Source: Siphonodentalium dalli
Lineage: Eukaryota > Mollusca > Scaphopoda > Gadilida > Siphonodentaliidae
Assembly: GCA_032622095.1 (NCBI GenBank)
Contig: CP136061.1
Coordinates: 266,173,551 to 266,237,550, forward strand
Length of the DNA: 64,000 bases
Direction: 5' to 3'
In this document: positions 58,912-64,000 of the stretch, one piece after another
How positions within the stretch are numbered: the stretch's first letter is position 1
How the letters are laid out: the number at the start of each line of letters is the position of its first letter
Notes under the pieces: model-generated
The model's input: only the letters and a program-made list of their open reading frames with translations
Told to the model about the DNA's origin: nothing
The model's database searches: none
Program-made: the position numbers and the translations under genes

Positions 58912-59320
58912 ATATAATAGAGCTCTTATAACCTGTTCAGACTCAACTGTTTTGTCAACTGGTACAATAGATCAGTCTATGAAATCCAATTTTTGAAAAT
59001 GTTACAAAAATGAGTGAAAGAACTAGAACAAAACCCTTTCCCTCGTCATCAATAACTGAAATTGATTACGCAGAGGCCCACCATATCCATAAGTATAATA
59101 AAACGAACATTCGGACAACAATTTATTTATATCATGAAATGTGTTGCAGTTGGCTCACAATATATTACCCGCGAATACTACCCGTAAAAAGTTTGCGGGT
59201 ACAAAACGTGCACTGGTGGGGTAGCTACTCGTCCCCTGGCAATTGCCCGTCCCTGGGCAATATCATACGACTTCCCCGTCGTCGCCCAATGCTTTGAGTT
59301 TTTCAAATAAATATAACTCT
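58912..59320. other. Unassigned sequence
   Basis: A 95-codon + frame at 59010-59297 shows no recognised motif, signal peptide or splice context. Confidence 0.3.
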
Positions 59321-59326
59321 AACATA

Positions 59327-59369
59327 CCCGTTATTTAGTAAAAAAAATCACCTTTACTAAATAACGGGC
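59327..59369. repeat. Short hairpin, 16-bp arms
   Basis: cccgttatttagtaaa and tttactaaataacggg around an A-rich loop. Confidence 0.9.
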
Positions 59370-59529
59370 ACACCAAAAGAATCACACGACAGAGAGACAC
59401 ATTTCAAGCATACCATAGGCTTATGGGAGGTCGGTGGTACATTCTTCAGCCCAAAATTTTCTCTACTGGGAAGTCGTGTCAGATTGCCTTCGCGTAATGA
59501 ACAACTTCTGGTATGTATTACGTAATGGT

Positions 59530-59613
59530 TAGAGCACAAGAATTGTTCTTTACCAGAATCAATCGAGTCGAAGACGAGATTTATTCTGGTAAAGAACTAT
59601 TCGCGTGCTCTGA
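59530..59613. repeat. Inverted repeat, arms about 30 bp
   Basis: agagcacaagaattgttctt ... and aagaactattcgcgtgctct pair, with ttctttaccagaat / attctggtaaagaa inside. Confidence 0.85.
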
Positions 59614-59618
59614 CCGAC

Positions 59619-59963
59619 TTAGAGCACAATTGATCCCACATAATGCAATCAACGGGAAATGTGCCGTTGAGCGTGTTTTGATCACGAGGCACAATCCGTG
59701 CGCTGGCCGCGATTGGACACAATAGCCGGTTAGCTAAGCCCAACAACGTAATTAACATGAACTGATTGCCGTTGAATGTAAACAGATATGTCAGAAACAG
59801 CACAGACTGGTCCCACTTTGAAGCGCCCGTGCGATTTGTCTGTTGTGAGTTGCGTGTGCCGAACAATGGGATAATCACTGAACCATTCCTTCGCCGACCT
59901 CGAGAATTGCTGTGCTTTACCAAAAATCAGGAAACGATCGTAACAATGGGATTGTGCTCTAAG
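59619..59963. mobile_element. MITE with 'ttagagcacaat' ends
   Basis: cttagagcacaattgatccc on the left and gggattgtgctctaag on the right, enclosing about 300 bp without coding content. It directly abuts the 59530-59613 inverted repeat, which shares the agagcaca word. Confidence 0.6.
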
Positions 59964-60172
59964 AATATAGTATAATAGGATTCTACATCACAAGAATGTG
60001 TATTTTGCTATAAGTTGTCGCCTTGCATGTCCACAGTTACGATTGATGTTCTTGAAGACACGCGAGTTTTGCATTCAATGAACGAGTCAACCACTGACCC
60101 GATAACAACATAATTAAGTACAAATTAATCACGACAAACTATATCCCTACTGCGGTTGGCAATAAGTTTTAA

Positions 60173-60589
60173 GGGGGACGTCAAGTGAACAAATTTGAAT
60201 GGAGATTTCCATGCAAATCTGCGGAGCAATATTTACAGAGTTGCACATACTTCTGAGTGTGACTTGATGTGGTTTTGGAAACAACAGGTATTTATCTGAT
60301 AGTAGTCGGACCCCGCTAGGTAAATTATAAAATTTTGCAATAAATATATTTCTGAGAATTGTTTTCTGGAATTACATCACTTGACCTACATTTGAAAATT
60401 CAATATAAAATTCAAAAATAAATATATCAACATTATAATGGAACAAGTTCCAAGCGGACCCGCCAGCTAAATACCTGTTGTTTTCAATATCACATCAAGT
60501 CACACTCAGAAGTATGTGCAACTCTGTAAATTTTGCTCGGCAGATTTGCATGGAATTCCCCATTCAAAACTGGTCACTTGACCTCCCTC
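60173..60589. mobile_element. TTAA-flanked inverted-repeat element, complete copy (417 bp)
   Basis: TTAA at 60169-60172 and 60590-60593. Termini gggggacgtcaagtga / tcacttgacctccctc continue into arms of about 130 bp (gcacatacttctgagtgtga / tcacactcagaagtatgtgc). It is the single-unit relative of 41565-42151. Confidence 0.85.
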
Positions 60590-60644
60590 TTAACGGCACT
60601 ATCTTCTCACAATGGACTCGTATTCGTCGATTCTGCGAAAAGAG

Positions 60645-63600
60645 TTTTGCGCCGTCCGCAAAAAATTCGACTAATATTAGCTATTCGTAATTCTTACAAG
60701 TAGTAGTTCATCGTGTGACTATTGTTTACTATTCGTAATTATTATCAGTAGTCGGCTACTATTAGCTATTCGTAATTCTTATCAGTAGTAGTTCATTAAG
60801 TAACAACTATTAGCTATTCGTAATTCTTATCAGTAGTAGTTCATTGTGTGACTACTATAAGATATTCGTAATTATTATCGGTAGTATTTCATTGTGCGAG
60901 TACTATACGCTATTCGTAATTATTATCAGTAGTATTCATTATGCGACTACTATTAGCTATTCGTAATTATTATCGGTAGTAGTTCATTGTGCGACTACTA
61001 TTAGCTATTCGTAATTCATATCAGTAGTAGTTCATTGTGCGACTACTATTAGCTATTCGTAATTCTTATCAGTAGTATTCATTATGCGACTACTATTAGC
61101 TATTCGTAATTATTATCGGTAGTAGTTCATAGTGCGACTACTATAAGCTATTCGTAATTATTATCGGTAGTAGTTCATTATGCGACTACTATAAGCTATT
61201 CGTAATTATTATCGGTAGTAGTTCATTGTGTGACTACTATAAGCTATTCGTAATTATTATCAGTAGTATTCATTATGCGACTACTATTAGCTATTCGTAA
61301 TTAGTATCGATAGTAGGTCATTGTGCGAGTACTATAAGCTATTCGTAATTATTATCAGTAGTATTCATTATGCGACTACTATAAGCTATTCGTAATTATT
61401 ATCGGTAGTAGTTCATTCTGCGACTACTATTAGCTATTCGTAATTATTATCAGTAGTAGTTCATTGTGTGACTACTATAAGCTATTCGTAATTATTATCA
61501 GTAGTAGTTCATTGTGTGACTACTATAAGCTATTCGTAATTATTATCGGTAGTAGGTCATTGTGCGACTACTATAAGCTATTCGTAATTATTATCAGTAA
61601 TATTCATTATGCGACTACTATTAGCTATTCGTAATTATTATCGGTAGTAGGTCATTGTGTGATTACTATAAGCTATTCGTAATTATTATCGGTAGTAGGT
61701 CATTGTGCGACTACTATAAGCTATTCGTAATTATTATCAGTAATATTCATTATGCGACTACTATTAGCTATTCGTAATTCATATCAGTAGTAGTTCATTG
61801 TGTGACTACTATTAGCTATTCGTAATTCTTATCAGTAGTATTCATTATGCGACTACTATTAGCTATTCGTAATTATTATCGGTAGTAGTTCATTGTGCGA
61901 CTACTATTAGCTATTCGTAATTGTTATCAGTAGTATTTCATTATGCGACTACTATAAGCTATTCGTAATTATTATTGGTAGTATTTCATTGTGCGACTAC
62001 TATTAGCTATTCGTAATTATTATCGGTAGTAGGTCATTGTGCGACTACTATAAGCTATTCGTAATTATTATCAGTAATATTCATTATGCGACTACTATTA
62101 GCTATTCGTAATTATTATCGGTAGTAGGTCATTGTGTGATTACTATAAGCTATTCGTAATTCTTATAGTAGTAGTTCATTGTGTGACTACTATAAGCTAT
62201 TCGTAATTCTTATAGTAGTAGTTCATTGTGTGACTATTATAAGCTATTCGTAATTATTATCGGTAGTAGGTCATTGGTGACTACTATAAGCTATTCCTAA
62301 TTCTTATAGTAGTAGTTCATTGTGTGGCTACTATAAGCTATTCGTAATTAGTATCAGTAGTAGGTCATTATGTGACTACTATAAGCTATTCGTGATTATT
62401 ATCGGTAGTAGGTCATTATGCGACTACTATAAGCAATTCCTAATTCATATCAGTAGTATTCATAATGCGACTACTATAAGCTATTCGTAATTCATATCAG
62501 TAGTAGTTCATTATGCGACTACTATAAGCTATTCGTAATTATTATCGGATGTAGGTCATTATGCGACTACTATAAGCTATTCGTAATTCATATCAGTAGT
62601 ATTCATTATGCGACTAATATTAGCTATTCGTAATTCTTATCAGTAGTATTTCATTATGCGACTACTATAAGCTATTCGTAATTATTATCGGTAGTAGTTC
62701 ATTGTGTGACTACTATAAGCTATTCGTAATTATTATCGGTAGTAGTTCATTCTGCGACTACTGTTAGATATTCGTAATTCTTATCAGTAGTAGTTCATTG
62801 TGTGATTGCTATAAGATTTTCGTAATTATTATCAGTAGTAGTTCATTGTGTGACTACTATAAGCTATTCGTAATTATTATCGGTAGTAGTTCATTCTGCG
62901 ACTACTCTTAGATATTCGTAATTCTTATCAGTAGTAGTTCATTGTGTGATTGCTATAAGATTTTCGTAATTCTTATCAGTAGTAGTTCATTGTGTGACTA
63001 CTATAAGCTATTCGTAATTATTATCGGTAGTAGTTCATTGTGTGACTACTATAAGCTATTCGTAATTCTTATCGGTAGTAGTTCATTCTGCGACTACTAT
63101 AAGATATTCGTAATTCTTATCAGTAGTAGTTCATTGCGTGACTACTATAAGATATTCTTAATTCTTATCAGTAGTAGTTCATTGTTTGACTACTTTACGT
63201 TATTCGTAATTATTATCGGCAGTAGTTCATTGTGTGACTACTGTAAGCTATTCGTAATTCTTATCAGTAGTAGTGCATTGTGTGACTACTATAAGATATT
63301 CGTAATTCTTATCAGTAGTAGTTCATTGTGTGACTACTATAAGCTATTCGTAATTATTATGGGTAGTAGTTCATTGTGTGACTACTATAAGCTATTCGTA
63401 ATTATTATCAGTAGTAGTTCATTGTGTGACTACTACAAGATATTCGTAATTCTTATCAGTAGTAGTCCATTGTGCGACTACTGTAAGATATTCGTAATTC
63501 TTATCAGTAGTAGTTCATTGTGTGACTACTATAAGCTATTCGTAATTATTATCAGTAGTAGTTCATTGTGTGACTACTATAAGATATTCGTAATTCTTAT

Positions 63601-64000
63601 CAGTAGTAGTTCATTGCGTGACTACTATAAGATATTCTTAATTCTTATCAGTAGTAGTTCATTGTTTGACTACTTTACGTTATTCGTAATTATTATCGGC
63701 AGTAGTTCATTGTGTGACTACTATAAGCTATTCGTAATTCTTATCAGTAGTAGTGCATTGTGTGACTACTATAAGATATTCGTAATTCTTATCAGTAGTA
63801 GTTCATTGTGTGACTACTATAAGCTATTCGTAATTATTATGGGTAGTAGTTCATTGTGTGACTACTATAAGCTATTCGTAATTATTATCAGTAGTAGTTC
63901 ATTGTGTGACTACTACAAGATATTCGTAATTCTTATCAGTAGTAGTCCATTGTGCGACTACTGTAAGATATTCGTAATTCTTATCAGTAGTAGTTCATTG
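60645..64000. repeat. 48-bp satellite array, about 70 copies, cut by the window end
   Basis: Unit words are gactactataagctattcgt, aattattatcagtagtagtt and cattgtgt. Each unit can fold through ctactata / tagtag. From 63121 a 480-bp block (ten units) repeats with almost no change to the end of the window; marker gcgtgactactataagatat occurs at 63135 and 63615. Confidence 0.97.

Noticed and set aside
59010-59297. 95-codon + frame as a gene
   Set aside because: Composition is unremarkable with no domain, signal peptide or splice support.

Overview
This window looks like AT-rich intronic and intergenic DNA from an invertebrate animal, most likely a mollusc or another lophotrochozoan. There is no dense gene layout, no operons and no prokaryotic signals. 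It holds spliced exons, tRNA-derived SINE and LINE debris, PIF/Harbinger-, hAT- and piggyBac-like miniature elements, Helentron-like 3' ends and many minisatellite or satellite arrays. Tandem arrays alone cover roughly 40% of the 64 kb.

The one host gene I can support lies on the + strand: the 5' half of a divergent nicotinic acetylcholine receptor-like (Cys-loop) subunit. Its pieces are a signal-peptide exon (25557-25602), a 152-bp exon (37468-37619), a 45-bp exon (42265-42309) and a 110-bp exon (46282-46391). The 45-bp and 110-bp sizes are those of classical nAChR exons 3 and 4. All three junction phases agree, splice sites are good, and the encoded residues match the start of the ligand-binding domain (RP motif, WxDxxLxW, LWVP). 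The Cys-loop and membrane exons are not identified; one weak candidate lies at 54034-54108. The introns (about 11.9, 4.6 and 4.0 kb) are packed with repeats.

Layout. 1-800: broken LINE ORF1 with a CCHC knuckle (minus). 846-18360: a 70-bp satellite of about 250 copies with 2.66-kb and 6.17-kb higher-order periods. 18.4-25.4 kb: a MITE, a SINE, a minus ORF with 13-residue repeats, a DIRS-like reverse transcriptase fragment, palindromes and an inverted satellite. 25.4-46.4 kb: the receptor gene. Its first intron carries a 3.5-kb tandem duplication of a Helentron-like element with a nested hAT, plus a 47-bp array. Later introns carry a 60-bp array, palindromic cassettes, Harbinger-like elements and a LINE 3' end. 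46.4-50.6 kb: a retroelement-like two-frame ORF and repeat remnants. 50.7-53.9 kb: a 23-bp array interrupted by long hairpins. 54.7-60.6 kb: TTAA-flanked elements, an 82-bp array and a Helentron-like 3' end with a 21-bp array. 60.6-64.0 kb: a 48-bp array that runs off the window.

The most distinctive biology is: (i) the receptor gene with a duplicated first exon and a duplicated, stop-bearing decoy acceptor; (ii) palindromic cassettes shared by two element types whose interiors appear in flipped orientations; (iii) two cases in which a sequence that is single-copy in one transposon copy has become a minisatellite in another.
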